NCBI GenBank assembly: GCA_033857955.1
Contig: JAWVCW010000029.1
Location: 50,619-114,618 of the forward strand
Reading direction: 5' to 3'
Source: Gaiellasilicea sp033857955
GTDB taxonomy: Bacteria; Actinomycetota; Thermoleophilia; Gaiellales; Gaiellaceae
Length of the DNA: 64,000 nucleotides
Positions within the stretch are counted from its first letter, which is position 1. Every line of letters begins with the position of its first letter. A model generated the notes under the pieces. That model saw only the letters and a program-made list of their open reading frames with translations, was not told where the DNA came from and searched no databases. Below are positions 30,740 to 40,085 of this stretch, in pieces. Both the position numbers and the translations under genes were made by a program.

Positions 30740-32266
30740 ATGACGAGAGAACCCGACGCGCCGCGCGTCCGGCTGATCTTCCCGGCACTCCTGTTGGTGC
30801 TGCTGCTCGCGGCGCTCGACCAGACGATCGTCTCCACGGCGCTGCCCACGATCGTGGGTGAGCTCGGCGGCCTCGAGCATCTGTCCTGGGTGGTCACGGC
30901 GTACCTGCTCGCTGCGACTGTCGCCGGCCCGCTGTACGGAAAATTCGGTGACCTCTATGGACGCAAGAAGGTGTTGCAGACAGCGATCGTGATCTTTCTC
31001 ACCGGCTCGGCGCTCTGTGGGCTCGCGCAGAACATGGCCGAGTTGATCGCGTTCCGTGCGATCCAGGGCCTCGGCGCCGGCGGGCTGATGGTCGTGACGC
31101 TCGCCGTCGTCGGCGATATCATCCCGCCGCGGGAGCGCGGCCGCTATCAGGGCTTCTTCGGTGGCGTCTTCGCGGTGTCGACGATCATCGGGCCGCTCCT
31201 CGGCGGCTTCTTCGTCGACCAGCTTTCCTGGCGGTGGATCTTCTACGTCAACCTGCCGATCGGCGCCGTCGCTCTTGCCGTGATCGCCGCTGTGTTCCAT
31301 GCCCGCATCGAGCATCGCGAGCATGCGATCGACTACCTCGGCGCGGTGCTCCTCGCCGGGGCGCTGTCTTCGATCGTCCTCTTCACGAGCCTCGGCGGGA
31401 CGACCTGGGCGTGGGACTCGTGGCAGATCCTGTCGCTGATCGTCCTTGCAGTGTTTCTCGTACCGGGCTTCGTCCTGGCGGAGCGACGCGCGAGCGAGCC
31501 GATTCTCCCGCTCTCGCTTTTCCGCAACCGTACGTTCGCGGTCACGAGCGCGATCGGCTTCATCATCGGCCTCGCCTTGTTCGGAGCGGTCACGTACCTC
31601 CCGCTCTATCTGCAGGTCACGAAGGGCTCGAGCCCCACGAGCTCCGGGCTGCAGCTGACGCCGCTCATGGGCGGTGTGCTCCTGACGTCGATCCTCAGCG
31701 GTCAGCTGATCTCGCGCTACGGGCGATACCGGCCGTTCCCGATCGCCGGCACTGCACTCACCGCAGTCGGGCTCTTTCTACTCTCCCGACTCCACGTCGA
31801 CACACCGGCGTGGACCGCGATGGCCTACGCGACCGTGCTGGGGCTCGGACTGGGCTCGGTGATGCAGGTGCTCGTGCTCGCAGTGCAGAACGCGGTCGAC
31901 AGGCGCGACATGGGCGTGGCGACGTCCGGATCGACGCTCTTTCGGCAGATCGGCGGCTCGATCGGAGTCTCGCTCTTCGGTGCGATCTTCGCAAACCGCC
32001 TCGCGACCGAGCTTGCGATCCGGCTCCCGCCCGGGTCCCCGCTCCCGAAGACGACCGACCCGGCGACGATTCGGGCGCTGCCGACACCGGTGAGGAACGC
32101 GTTCGAGGAGGCGTTCGCCGCGGCGCTCCACCCTGTCTTCCTGAGCGCCGCCGCCGTCGCCCTGTCCGCGTTCGCCCTGACGTGGCTCCTGCGTGAGGTC
32201 CCTCTCCAGCGCTCGGCCGCGACGGAGACGCCGCCGGGGTTCGAACCGGATCCGGCGTCGCCCTGA
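30740..32266 (+). CDS. MFS multidrug exporter, DHA2 (EmrB/QacA) family, 14 TM
   Basis: A 508-residue transporter with about 14 membrane helices. Motif C-like and A-like sequences are present: LDQTIVSTALPTIVGELGG in helix 1 (with the Asp of the drug:H+ antiporter motif D1), GPLYGKFGDLYGRKKVLQ in loop 2-3, ARxxQG-like FRAIQGLGAGGLMV in helix 4 and GPLLGGFFVDQLSWRWIFYV in helix 5/6. Expected to export a drug or toxic metabolite with protons. Divergent from a TetR gene that likely controls it. Confidence 0.92.
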   Translation: MTREPDAPRVRLIFPALLLVLLLAALDQTIVSTALPTIVGELGGLEHLSWVVTAYLLAATVAGPLYGKFGDLYGRKKVLQTAIVIFLTGSALCGLAQNMAELIAFRAIQGLGAGGLMVVTLAVVGDIIPPRERGRYQGFFGGVFAVSTIIGPLLGGFFVDQLSWRWIFYVNLPIGAVALAVIAAVFHARIEHREHAIDYLGAVLLAGALSSIVLFTSLGGTTWAWDSWQILSLIVLAVFLVPGFVLAERRASEPILPLSLFRNRTFAVTSAIGFIIGLALFGAVTYLPLYLQVTKGSSPTSSGLQLTPLMGGVLLTSILSGQLISRYGRYRPFPIAGTALTAVGLFLLSRLHVDTPAWTAMAYATVLGLGLGSVMQVLVLAVQNAVDRRDMGVATSGSTLFRQIGGSIGVSLFGAIFANRLATELAIRLPPGSPLPKTTDPATIRALPTPVRNAFEEAFAAALHPVFLSAAAVALSAFALTWLLREVPLQRSAATETPPGFEPDPASP

Positions 32267-32271
32267 GCGGG

Positions 32272-33333
32272 TCAGCGGCCGCCGGAGGAGTAGAAGGCCA
32301 CCGCGAGACCGGTGTAGGCGATGAGGAGGATCAATCCGCCCAGCCGAGTTGTTCTCCCGCGGGCCAGCACCAGTACAGGTAACGCTGTCGCGACGACAAG
32401 CGCGCCGAGCTCGATCGGACGGAAGCTCAGGGCCAGCGGCTCGATCGCCCACGAGGCCAGAGCGACGAGCGGAATGAGCAGCCCCGCCACCTGTGCGCTC
32501 GACGCCAGGGAGATCTCGGTCGCGAGCCGGACGTTGCCCCGCCGGGCGAGCAGCACCGCACTCCCGTGCTCCGCAGCGTTGCCGACGATCGCGACGATCA
32601 CAACCGCGACGAAGAACTCCGACAGATGCGCACGGCTTGCGAACATCTGGAGCGAGCCGACGAGCGAGTTGGTGACAAGTGCGGTGACGACAGTCGCGAG
32701 GCCGAGTACCCCAAGCGCAACTCGGAACGGCCAGCCGGGCTCTCCCGTGGGAGCGGCTGCCTGGCGCAGAGCGCGCTGTCGCCGGAGCGCGTAGCGGGTG
32801 ACGGGGATGCGTACGAGCAGAAGCACCGCGGCAACCGGCAGCGAGAGCTCGGCAAGTGACCGGCGGTCGGGGTCGCCGTGGAAGCCGGGCACGGAACCGA
32901 CGAAGACGACCAGCGTCGCAAAAGCCACCAGTCCGAGCGAGATGGCTGCCGACCTTCGGTCGATCGTCCCGCGCTGCCCGAGGAGCAGCGTAAACCCGAG
33001 GACGAGGAGAAGGTTCCCGACGATCGAGCCCACGAGCGATGCCCTGACGACCTCGGTGAGGCCATCGGACACCGCGACGAGCGCGATGATCAACTCTGGA
33101 GCGTTGCCGAAGGTGGCGTTGAGCAGGCCGCCGATGCCGGGGCCCGTGTAGTAAGCCGCGTTGTCCGTTGCCTCGCCGATCAACCAGGCGAGGGGGATCA
33201 GTGCGGCTGCGGCAAGCAGGAAGATGGTCAGCTTGCCGGCGGCGCCAAGCCAGTCCAACGCGACCGCGAGCGGCCCCAGCGCCAGCAGCGCCAGCGGCGA
33301 TCTCCGGACGACGACTCCGACGGCACCGGCCAC
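32272..33333 (-). CDS. Ca2+/cation:proton antiporter (CaCA/CAX family)
   Basis: A 353-residue exchanger with about 11 membrane helices in two halves. The two inverted alpha repeats have their signature acids: GLLNATFGNAPELIIALVAV in the first half and VAIVGNAAEHGSAVLLARRG in the second. Family members move Ca2+ out in exchange for H+. Start is GTG 33333. Converges with the DHA2 gene (5 bp apart) and is divergent from the SIR2 gene. Confidence 0.92.
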   Translation of the reverse strand: MAGAVGVVVRRSPLALLALGPLAVALDWLGAAGKLTIFLLAAAALIPLAWLIGEATDNAAYYTGPGIGGLLNATFGNAPELIIALVAVSDGLTEVVRASLVGSIVGNLLLVLGFTLLLGQRGTIDRRSAAISLGLVAFATLVVFVGSVPGFHGDPDRRSLAELSLPVAAVLLLVRIPVTRYALRRQRALRQAAAPTGEPGWPFRVALGVLGLATVVTALVTNSLVGSLQMFASRAHLSEFFVAVVIVAIVGNAAEHGSAVLLARRGNVRLATEISLASSAQVAGLLIPLVALASWAIEPLALSFRPIELGALVVATALPVLVLARGRTTRLGGLILLIAYTGLAVAFYSSGGR

Positions 33334-33394
33334 AACGAAGCTGCTACCCCAACTGCGCCCGTTAAGTCAACGTCGTCACGATCGACCGCGGACC

Positions 33395-33423
33395 TTGAAT
33401 CTCCGCACCCCGGGCGCTGTAAT
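33395..33423 (+). promoter_or_regulatory. Candidate sigma-70-type promoter of the SIR2-STAND operon
   Basis: TTGAAT (33395-33400) and TGTAAT (33418-33423) are separated by 17 bp, about 37 bp upstream of the GTG of the SIR2-like gene. Confidence 0.45.
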
Positions 33424-33460
33424 CGGTGTTGCCTGAATTCCCTACGCCGCAGGGGGCTTC

Positions 33461-34402
33461 GTGTCCGACCCGTTCGAGGCACACTACGCGCGGGTCGCCG
33501 CCGCGCTCGCCGATGGCCAAGTCGTCCCTCTGCTCGGGGCAGGCGTCAATCTCTGCGACCGCCCGGCCGACGCGGACTGGCAGGCGGGAAAGCTGCTTCC
33601 GAGCGGCGGGGAGCTCGCCCAGCACCTGGCGGGGGTCTTCTGGTACCCGGAGGGCGAGGCGCTCGACCTCCTGCGCGTCTCGCAATGGGCCGTTGCACGC
33701 GAAGGGCCGGGCCCTCTCTACGACGAGCTCCGCAAGCTCTTCGCCGCCGAGTACGCGCCCACTCGCGTCCACCGCTTCCTCGCCTCCGTGCCCGGCATCC
33801 TCCGCGAGCGCGGGACGCCGCAGCACCAGGTCGTCGTCACCACGAACTACGACGACGCGCTCGAGCGCGCCTTCGACGACGTCGGCGAGGCCTACGACGT
33901 CGTCTGGTACATCGCGGACGGCGAGCACCGCGGCACGTTCTGGCACCGGCCGCCAGGCGGTGAGCCGCGGCTGATCGAGCGGCCCAAGCTCTACGACGGG
34001 CTTGCGCTCGAAGAGCGGACGGCGATCGTGAAGATCCACGGCGCGGTCGACCGCGCCCAGCCCGACCGCGACAGCTACGTCATCACCGAAGACCACTACA
34101 TCGACTATCTGACCAAGACCGAGGTGGGACAGCTGCTCCCGGCCGAGCTCCTCGTCAGCTTGACGCGGAGCCGCTTCCTCTTCCTCGGCTACAGCATGCA
34201 GGACTGGAACCTCCGCGTGATCCTGCACAGGATCTGGGGGCAGCAGCCGCTTGCGTACAAGTCCTGGGCGATCCAGAAGGACCCGAGCGAGCTCGAGCAG
34301 GAACTCTGGCACGCCCGCGGCGTCGACGTGCTCGACATCCCGCTCGAGGACTACGTGACGGGGCTCGAGTCGCGGCTGCACGCGGCCAGGGCCGCGCCGT
34401 GA
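33461..34402 (+). CDS. SIR2-like domain protein (defence-type NADase candidate)
   Basis: A 313-residue protein of the SIR2_2-like class. NAD-binding LLGAGVN (25-30), catalytic-type VVTTNYDDALERAF (Asn129), IVKIHGAVD (His193) and FLFLGYSMQDWNLR are the family marks. Stand-alone or fused SIR2 domains of this kind deplete NAD+ in anti-phage systems. No zinc ribbon of true sirtuins is present. GTG 33461 follows AGGGGG. The stop overlaps the GTG of the STAND ATPase gene (GTGA), so the two are made together, with the ATPase likely acting as sensor. Confidence 0.85.
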   Translation: MSDPFEAHYARVAAALADGQVVPLLGAGVNLCDRPADADWQAGKLLPSGGELAQHLAGVFWYPEGEALDLLRVSQWAVAREGPGPLYDELRKLFAAEYAPTRVHRFLASVPGILRERGTPQHQVVVTTNYDDALERAFDDVGEAYDVVWYIADGEHRGTFWHRPPGGEPRLIERPKLYDGLALEERTAIVKIHGAVDRAQPDRDSYVITEDHYIDYLTKTEVGQLLPAELLVSLTRSRFLFLGYSMQDWNLRVILHRIWGQQPLAYKSWAIQKDPSELEQELWHARGVDVLDIPLEDYVTGLESRLHAARAAP

Positions 34403-37400
34403 CCGGCGCCGGGCCTGACGTCCTGCCGGAGACCCCGTACGTCGGCCTGACGCCTTTCGGCGAGCACGACGCACCCTTCTACTTCGGCCGCGAGCGCGAG
34501 CGGCGGTTGCTCGCAGCGAGCATCCTCTCGTCGCGGCTGACGCTCCTCTACGGCGCCAGCGGGGTCGGCAAGAGCTCGCTCCTGCGTGCGGGGCTCGCCG
34601 CCGACTTCCGCGCCCGGGCCCAGTCGGCGCTCGCACGCGGCCGCTTGCCCGAGTCGGTGCTCGTCGTCTGCTCCGGCTGGCGCGACGACCCGCTCCGGGC
34701 GCTTGCGGACGCGATCGAGGCGGCCGTGCGCGACCAGCTCGGCGACCATGCGCCCGACGCCCCGCCGTTTACGCCCCGGCTGGAGAATCTCCTCGCCGAG
34801 TGGATCCGCCGCCTCGACGAGCGGGCCATCGAGCTCGCGCCAGGCGCTGACGAGCCTCCGCACAGCGAGCTGTTGCTCGTGCTCGACCAGTTCGAGGAGT
34901 ACTTCCTCTATCACCGTGACGAGGACGGGGATGGGACGCTCGCCCTGGAGCTCCCGCGCGCGGTCATGCGCGAGGACCTGCGCGCCAGCTTCCTCGTCTC
35001 GATCCGCGAGGATGCCTACACCCAGCTCGACCGCTTCGAGGGGCGGATCCGCAACCTCTTCGGCTCGAACTTCCGTCTGGAGCATCTCGACGAGCCGGCA
35101 GCCCGGCGGGCGATCGAGGGCCCCGTCGAGCGGTACAACGGGCTCCTCCCCGCCGGCAACGGTCGGTACGCGGTCGAGCCCCAGCTCGTGGACGACGTGC
35201 TCGAGCAGGTGCGGGCAGGCACGATCGCGCTCGGCCAGGCGGGCGCGGGAACGGTCGACACGGACGGACACGGCGACCTCCGCGTCACCACCCCCTTCCT
35301 GCAGCTCGTGCTGACGCGGCTGTGGGAGGAGGAGCGCCGCTCGGGCTCGCACACGCTGCGCGCCGCCACGCTCGAGCGGCTCGGAGGCGCGGAGCGTCTC
35401 GTCCGCAGCCACCTCGCCGACGCCCTCGCGGAGCTCGACGACGACGCGCGTGACCTCACGGCCGCCGTCTTCCACCAGCTCGTGACGCCCTCGGGCACGA
35501 AGATCGTGCACACCGTCCCCGATCTCGCGGAGTACGCGGAGGCGCCCGAGTCCGAGCTCGCGCCGGTGCTCGAGGCGCTCGCGGCGGCCCGGATCCTGCG
35601 CCCCGTCGACCCCGCGCCTGGAGAGACCAGCCCGCGGTTCGAGATCTTCCACGACGTCCTGGGGCCGGCGATCCTCGACTGGCGTGCCGCGCACGAGCGA
35701 GCACGAGCGGCGCGCAAGGAGGCCAGACGGCTGCGGACGGTCCGGCTGCGGCTCGCCGCCGGCGGGGGCGGAATGCTGCTGCTCGTCGTCCTCTTCGCCG
35801 GTCTCGCGATCTGGGCGATCGGCCAACGGGACAAGGCGCAAACGCAGGCCGTGATCGCGCGCTCTCAGGCGCTCGCGGCGAGCGCCGTCTCGCAACTGGA
35901 CGCCGATCCCGAGCTCGGCCTCCTACTCGCAGTCGAGGCCGCGGGCGCGAAGCAAACCCAGGAGGCCGAGGACGCGCTGCGCCGCGCGCTGACGGCGTCG
36001 CGCCTGCGTGCCGTCGTGCCGGGCCGCGGACCCGTCCGCAGCGTCGCGATCTCCCCCGACGACAGGCGCCTGCTCACCGTTGACGGTCTCGGGATTGGAC
36101 ACGTGCGGCGCGCCACCGCAGCGGGCGCAGACGTGGCTTCGTTCGGCGCCGGTCTCGTCAACGCGGCGGCCTTCGATCCGACTGGCCGGCTGATCGTGAC
36201 GGCGAACTCCGACGGCACGGCGCGGATCCTCGACGCGGACCGAGGAGGGGAGCGGCTGGTGATCCATGCGGGGTCGGCAGCGGTCGTGGCCGCCCGCTTC
36301 TCGCGCGACGGGCGGCGCGTGCTCACCGTTTCCCGGGACGGTGTGGCCCGCGTCTTCGAGGCACGCACGGGAGACCGAGGCGCGGTCGTACGCGTCCGCC
36401 CGCCGCTCCGCAGGCACCTCTTCAGCCCGGGCGGCGAGGCGGTCGTCGTCGCCGGCCGAGGAGGCGACGCGCGCGTCTGGCGATGGCAGAAGAGCGAGCC
36501 GGCGCGGAAACTCGACCGCTCGACGCTTCCCGGCCTGGCCACGTTCGCGCAGGGTTACGGTGGCGCCGCCGTCGCTGACGATGGTCGCTTCGCTCTGGGC
36601 GGTGGGATCCCGTTCCTTCCCGGTCAGCGACCCGACGACATCACGGGTCGGCTGCAGATCGTCGACGCACGCAACGGAGGCCGGCAGACGATCTTCGTTC
36701 CGGGTGGGGCGGGCAGCATCGCCTTCAGCCTCGGCGGCCGGTTCGTCGCGACCGGGGGGCCGGAGACGGCCCGCATCTGGGACACGCTCCCGAGACGCTT
36801 CGGCCGCGTCCTTCCCGTCCTCCGAGGTCACGTCGACTTCATCTCGGACGTCGAGTTCTCCCCCGACGGCGGAACGGTGCTGACGTCGAGCGGGGACGGC
36901 TCGGTCCGCCTCTGGCGAACCGCCACGGGTGATCAGCTCGCTGTCTTCCGCAGCACGACCGTGGCGGCCGGCGCGGTGTTCTCGCCGAGCGGAAAGCTGG
37001 TCGCGACGACGCGGCGTGGGGAGGTACGCGTCTGGGCCGTGGATTCGGTGCGGGCGCAGTTCGCGCGACGGCTCCCTCCCGTGTTCGAGAACCCGCCGGT
37101 CGGGACGATCACCTTCACGCGCGATGGATCACTGCTGCTCGCGGCGGGATCGAGCGGTGCGTGGACGCTCGAAGCGGTCTCAGGGCGCATCCGACACGCG
37201 TTTCTCCCGCCGAGCTTTCCGAACGGGACCTATTCGGTCAGTCCCGACGGCACGCTCCTCGCCGACAGCTCCGGCGTACGGGCGGTGTTGACCGGCGACT
37301 GGCGCTGGCGGACGCAGCTGAGTCAGGCGGTGTTCAGCCGGGATTCGAGCCGGATGGCATTCCGGGACGGAAAGGGCAACGTGGGCGTGTGGGCGAGTCG

Positions 37401-38103
37401 CTCGGGCGACGTCCGTATCCTCGGCCTCGATCCGGACGCGTTCCTCCTCGGTTTCACGCGCGCCGGCGCCGTGGTAGTCGCGGCCGACTCCGGGACGGAG
37501 CGCGTGTGGCCGCCGGACGGAAGTCCCTCGAGGCCGGTGCGAAAGGGCGAAGGCCCCTACGATGCCGTCGCTCCAGCCGGCGGACTCAGCGCGACGCGCA
37601 ACGATGGCCGCGTCCACCTTTGGCGCGGCGGCGCACCAGCGGGCGATCTCGTCAACCCCACCGGCAGCGCCGTTACCGACGTTGCGTTCAGCCCGGACGG
37701 CCGGAGCGCAGCGACCGCGGACGAGCAAGGAACGGTGCGGGTCTGGGACCTCGCGACCCGTAGGAGCCTCGCGCTGCGCGGCCACGTCGCGCAGGTTACG
37801 AGCGTCTCGTTCTCGCCCAGCGGACAGCTTGTCGTGACGGCCGGAATCGACGGTACGGCACGGGTCTGGCAGGCGGCGACGGGCGCGAGTGTCGCCGTGC
37901 TCGGCGGTGGAGGCCGTTCCGTCTTCGCCGCCGAGTTCAGCCCTGACGGCCGCTTCGTTGCGACGGGCGGAGCCGACCGCGTGGTCCGCCTCTACGACTG
38001 CGAGCCTTGCCGGCCGTTCGCCGAACTGCTCGAGCTCGCCCGCTCGCGGGCTACCCGGAAGCTGACGCCCCAGGAGCGGCGGGAGTTTCTGGGCGAGGGG
38101 TAG
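34399..38103 (+). CDS. Membrane nSTAND1-type NTPase with C-terminal WD40 repeats
   Basis: A 1,234-residue protein. N-terminal STAND NTPase: PYVGLTPFGEHDAPFYFGRE lead-in, Walker A GASGVGKS (52-59), Walker B LLLVLDQFEEYF, then winged-helix-like region to ~residue 430. One membrane helix near 455-475 (MLLLVVLFAGLAIWAIG), a helical neck (ARSQALAASAVSQLDADPEL), then about 14 WD40-type repeats to the end (FSPDGRSAATADEQGTVRVW as an example), which would form one or two propellers. In conflict systems such proteins sense a cue by the repeats and switch on a partner effector. GTG start coupled to the SIR2 gene. Confidence 0.88.
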   Translation: MTGAGPDVLPETPYVGLTPFGEHDAPFYFGRERERRLLAASILSSRLTLLYGASGVGKSSLLRAGLAADFRARAQSALARGRLPESVLVVCSGWRDDPLRALADAIEAAVRDQLGDHAPDAPPFTPRLENLLAEWIRRLDERAIELAPGADEPPHSELLLVLDQFEEYFLYHRDEDGDGTLALELPRAVMREDLRASFLVSIREDAYTQLDRFEGRIRNLFGSNFRLEHLDEPAARRAIEGPVERYNGLLPAGNGRYAVEPQLVDDVLEQVRAGTIALGQAGAGTVDTDGHGDLRVTTPFLQLVLTRLWEEERRSGSHTLRAATLERLGGAERLVRSHLADALAELDDDARDLTAAVFHQLVTPSGTKIVHTVPDLAEYAEAPESELAPVLEALAAARILRPVDPAPGETSPRFEIFHDVLGPAILDWRAAHERARAARKEARRLRTVRLRLAAGGGGMLLLVVLFAGLAIWAIGQRDKAQTQAVIARSQALAASAVSQLDADPELGLLLAVEAAGAKQTQEAEDALRRALTASRLRAVVPGRGPVRSVAISPDDRRLLTVDGLGIGHVRRATAAGADVASFGAGLVNAAAFDPTGRLIVTANSDGTARILDADRGGERLVIHAGSAAVVAARFSRDGRRVLTVSRDGVARVFEARTGDRGAVVRVRPPLRRHLFSPGGEAVVVAGRGGDARVWRWQKSEPARKLDRSTLPGLATFAQGYGGAAVADDGRFALGGGIPFLPGQRPDDITGRLQIVDARNGGRQTIFVPGGAGSIAFSLGGRFVATGGPETARIWDTLPRRFGRVLPVLRGHVDFISDVEFSPDGGTVLTSSGDGSVRLWRTATGDQLAVFRSTTVAAGAVFSPSGKLVATTRRGEVRVWAVDSVRAQFARRLPPVFENPPVGTITFTRDGSLLLAAGSSGAWTLEAVSGRIRHAFLPPSFPNGTYSVSPDGTLLADSSGVRAVLTGDWRWRTQLSQAVFSRDSSRMAFRDGKGNVGVWASRSGDVRILGLDPDAFLLGFTRAGAVVVAADSGTERVWPPDGSPSRPVRKGEGPYDAVAPAGGLSATRNDGRVHLWRGGAPAGDLVNPTGSAVTDVAFSPDGRSAATADEQGTVRVWDLATRRSLALRGHVAQVTSVSFSPSGQLVVTAGIDGTARVWQAATGASVAVLGGGGRSVFAAEFSPDGRFVATGGADRVVRLYDCEPCRPFAELLELARSRATRKLTPQERREFLGEG

Positions 38104-39646
38104 CCGGCGTTGCCCCGTTCGTCTCAGCCACCGCGCTCGCCGCGGCCACGCCGCCATCGCCGACCGCCAGCGCCAGACGCGCAAGGTCGGCGAAGTCGGC
38201 CGTGTCGAACTCCTGGATCGCGCTCACCTGCTGCTGCAGGACTCGCACTTGAGCCTCGGCGAGCTTGGCCTCCTCTTCGGTCTGCAACTCCCGCAGCGTC
38301 TGCGGCGTCGTTAGGTGGAAGCGGGCGAGCGCCGTCTTCAGCGAGTGGCTCTCCAGGATCATCTTGAAGACGGCCAGGTTGGTCAGGTTCTGCTGCAGGT
38401 CGCGGATCGGCTTGGAGACGAACGCGGACACGAGCTGCACCAGCCCGACGCCGCCGGTGACTGCGGCGATCTGCCAGTCCACGAGCCCGAAGGCGTTCAG
38501 GACAGCGAAGACGAGCGTCAGCACCAGGAACGTGCAGCCGAAGTAGATGAGGAACGTGTTCGTGCGCTTGATCCGCTCGTAGACGTCCAGCGACCTCCGC
38601 TCGGTGAGGGCCAGATACTGGCGCAGCTTCTCGTCCTGGAACGCGAGCACGTTCTGCTTGTCCTGGAAGAAGGAGCGGTAGCGCGCGAAGCTCGTTCCGC
38701 CCACCAGGTCCTCCTCGTCCTCGACCGCGGCGGGCAGCCCCAGGAAGCCGACGAGGTCGTTGATCCCGTGCACGACCTCGACGTCGAGCACCTTCGAGGC
38801 GTAGTCGAGCCCCGCGAGATGGCGTTCGAGCGTCTGGGACGCCGTGAATGTGTCGGACACCGCCAGGTTCGGCAAGTCGTACTGCGTGCGCAGGCCAACG
38901 AGCAGCGTCTGAACCTTGATGTCCGTGTAGACGCCGACCACCGCGACGTAGATCTTGTGCGACGTGCGCGGCTTGTCGCCCGCGTCGATCTTGCGGGCAA
39001 GCGTGTGGATCGCACCGAAGCCGCCCTCGCGCAGGAGCCCCCTCGACTTCTCGAGGTCCTCATCGCTCCCCTGCACGACGATGTCGAGCACGTCCTCGAT
39101 CTCGGAGGCGCGAAACTTCCGGCGACCGCCGCGCGACTCGGCCCGCGGCTTGAAGTCGAAGACGGAATCGGAGCGCACGTGGTAGATGCGCGCCGCGCCG
39201 ACCTCCGCGTACTCGCTGTCCTCGGCGCAGCGGGTGGGATCGAGGAACCGCTCCAGGCCGTCCACGTACCGGACGCCCCAGGTAGCCGCCTCGCAATGGC
39301 TGCCGTAGGCGCGGCGTTCGACGTCGTAGTCATGGCCGGGCACGTGCCAGTCGCGGACGTTGATCACGTGCAGGATCGGGAGGCGGTCGTCCTCGAGCCT
39401 GCGACCGACCGCGCCCCGCAGGAAGATCCCGAACGGCCCGTTCTCGATCGCGGCGGCGCGCTCCTCGGAGGGCCCGTTACCGCCGGCGTGAAGGTCGAAG
39501 TCGCCGTTGCCGAGCAAAATCTGCGGCACGATCGTGTCGGGCAGCCGTAGACGGCAGTCCCCGTTCAGGAAGAAGTCGTTCTGGATGCACTGCGTGATCA
39601 GGACGAAGCGCGCCTCGTCCTCGCTGTGGTCGACGGCAGCCGGCAT
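38051..39646 (-). CDS. Isochorismatase-like hydrolase fold fused to two-helix membrane domain
   Basis: A 531-residue protein. The N-terminal ~200 residues resemble cysteine hydrolases of the isochorismatase family: VLITQCIQNDFF (the catalytic Asp before QNDF is Cys here), LPILHVINVRDWHVPG and YGSHCEAATWG. A middle alpha/beta region follows (VAVVGVYTDIKVQTLLVGLR). Near residues 390-450 two membrane helices (FLIYFGCTFLVLTLVFAVLN; AAVTGGVGLVQLVSAFV) are followed by a helical tail and Ala/Pro-rich end. The arrangement resembles membrane proteins linked to STAND conflict systems. Its 3' end overlaps the STAND gene by 53 nt tail to tail. ATG 39646; the frame is open further upstream without support. 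Confidence 0.7.
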   Translation of the reverse strand: MPAAVDHSEDEARFVLITQCIQNDFFLNGDCRLRLPDTIVPQILLGNGDFDLHAGGNGPSEERAAAIENGPFGIFLRGAVGRRLEDDRLPILHVINVRDWHVPGHDYDVERRAYGSHCEAATWGVRYVDGLERFLDPTRCAEDSEYAEVGAARIYHVRSDSVFDFKPRAESRGGRRKFRASEIEDVLDIVVQGSDEDLEKSRGLLREGGFGAIHTLARKIDAGDKPRTSHKIYVAVVGVYTDIKVQTLLVGLRTQYDLPNLAVSDTFTASQTLERHLAGLDYASKVLDVEVVHGINDLVGFLGLPAAVEDEEDLVGGTSFARYRSFFQDKQNVLAFQDEKLRQYLALTERRSLDVYERIKRTNTFLIYFGCTFLVLTLVFAVLNAFGLVDWQIAAVTGGVGLVQLVSAFVSKPIRDLQQNLTNLAVFKMILESHSLKTALARFHLTTPQTLRELQTEEEAKLAEAQVRVLQQQVSAIQEFDTADFADLARLALAVGDGGVAAASAVAETNGATPATPRPETPAAPGASASG

Positions 39647-39771
39647 GCCTGCTCGAGTGTCCGCCTGCCCCGGATCGCTGTCAATAGGAGCGCGGTTCGT
39701 GGAAGACGGGCGGCGGTTCGGCGTCCCGTTGGTAAACACCCAATCGGGAGGGTCCAGTACTGAAGGCAGGC

Positions 39772-40039
39772 ATGTTCCTCGTCGTGCTCGCGGTCCTCGT
39801 CGGAGTGCCCGCGGGCGTCGCACGCGCAGGGACGAGCCGACGCCGAGCAGGGGGTGGCGCTCCAGCGGCTTCAGCAGCCTCGACCACGCCGGTGTCGGCG
39901 GACTTCGCCGACGGCGCTCCGCGCTTCGTAAGCGACGGTGCCAACTGACGGCACCTCTCCGAGCGAGCGTGCCCTCTCGTACCTCGACCGCTTCCGCAAC
40001 CTCTACGGCCTCGGCGACCCGCGCTCGCAGCTTCAGTGA
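39772..40039 (+). pseudogene. Remnant of a secreted metallopeptidase (signal peptide and propeptide), frameshifted
   Basis: ATG 39772 opens a 58-codon frame with a signal-peptide-like start (MFLVVLAVLVGVPAGVARAG). Just before its TGA (39946-39948) the neighbouring frame continues with TSPSERALSYLDRFRNLYGL-GDPRSQLQ and a stop at 40037. That stretch resembles the propeptide start of thermolysin/fungalysin-type peptidases. The catalytic domain is absent. I read it as a truncated, frameshifted remnant with modest confidence. Confidence 0.4.
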
Positions 40040-40045
40040 AGCGTC

Positions 40046-40076
40046 TTGACGTATCACATAGCACCAGGCCAATAAT
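40046..40076 (+). promoter_or_regulatory. Promoter with ATGTGATA-type operator, upstream of M24 gene
   Basis: TTGACG (40046-40051) and an AATAAT-like -10 near 40071-40076 frame the site TATCACATA (40052-40060). The site is the same motif found at 45037, 45069 and 46845. Confidence 0.5.
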
Positions 40077-40085
40077 GATTCGGCG

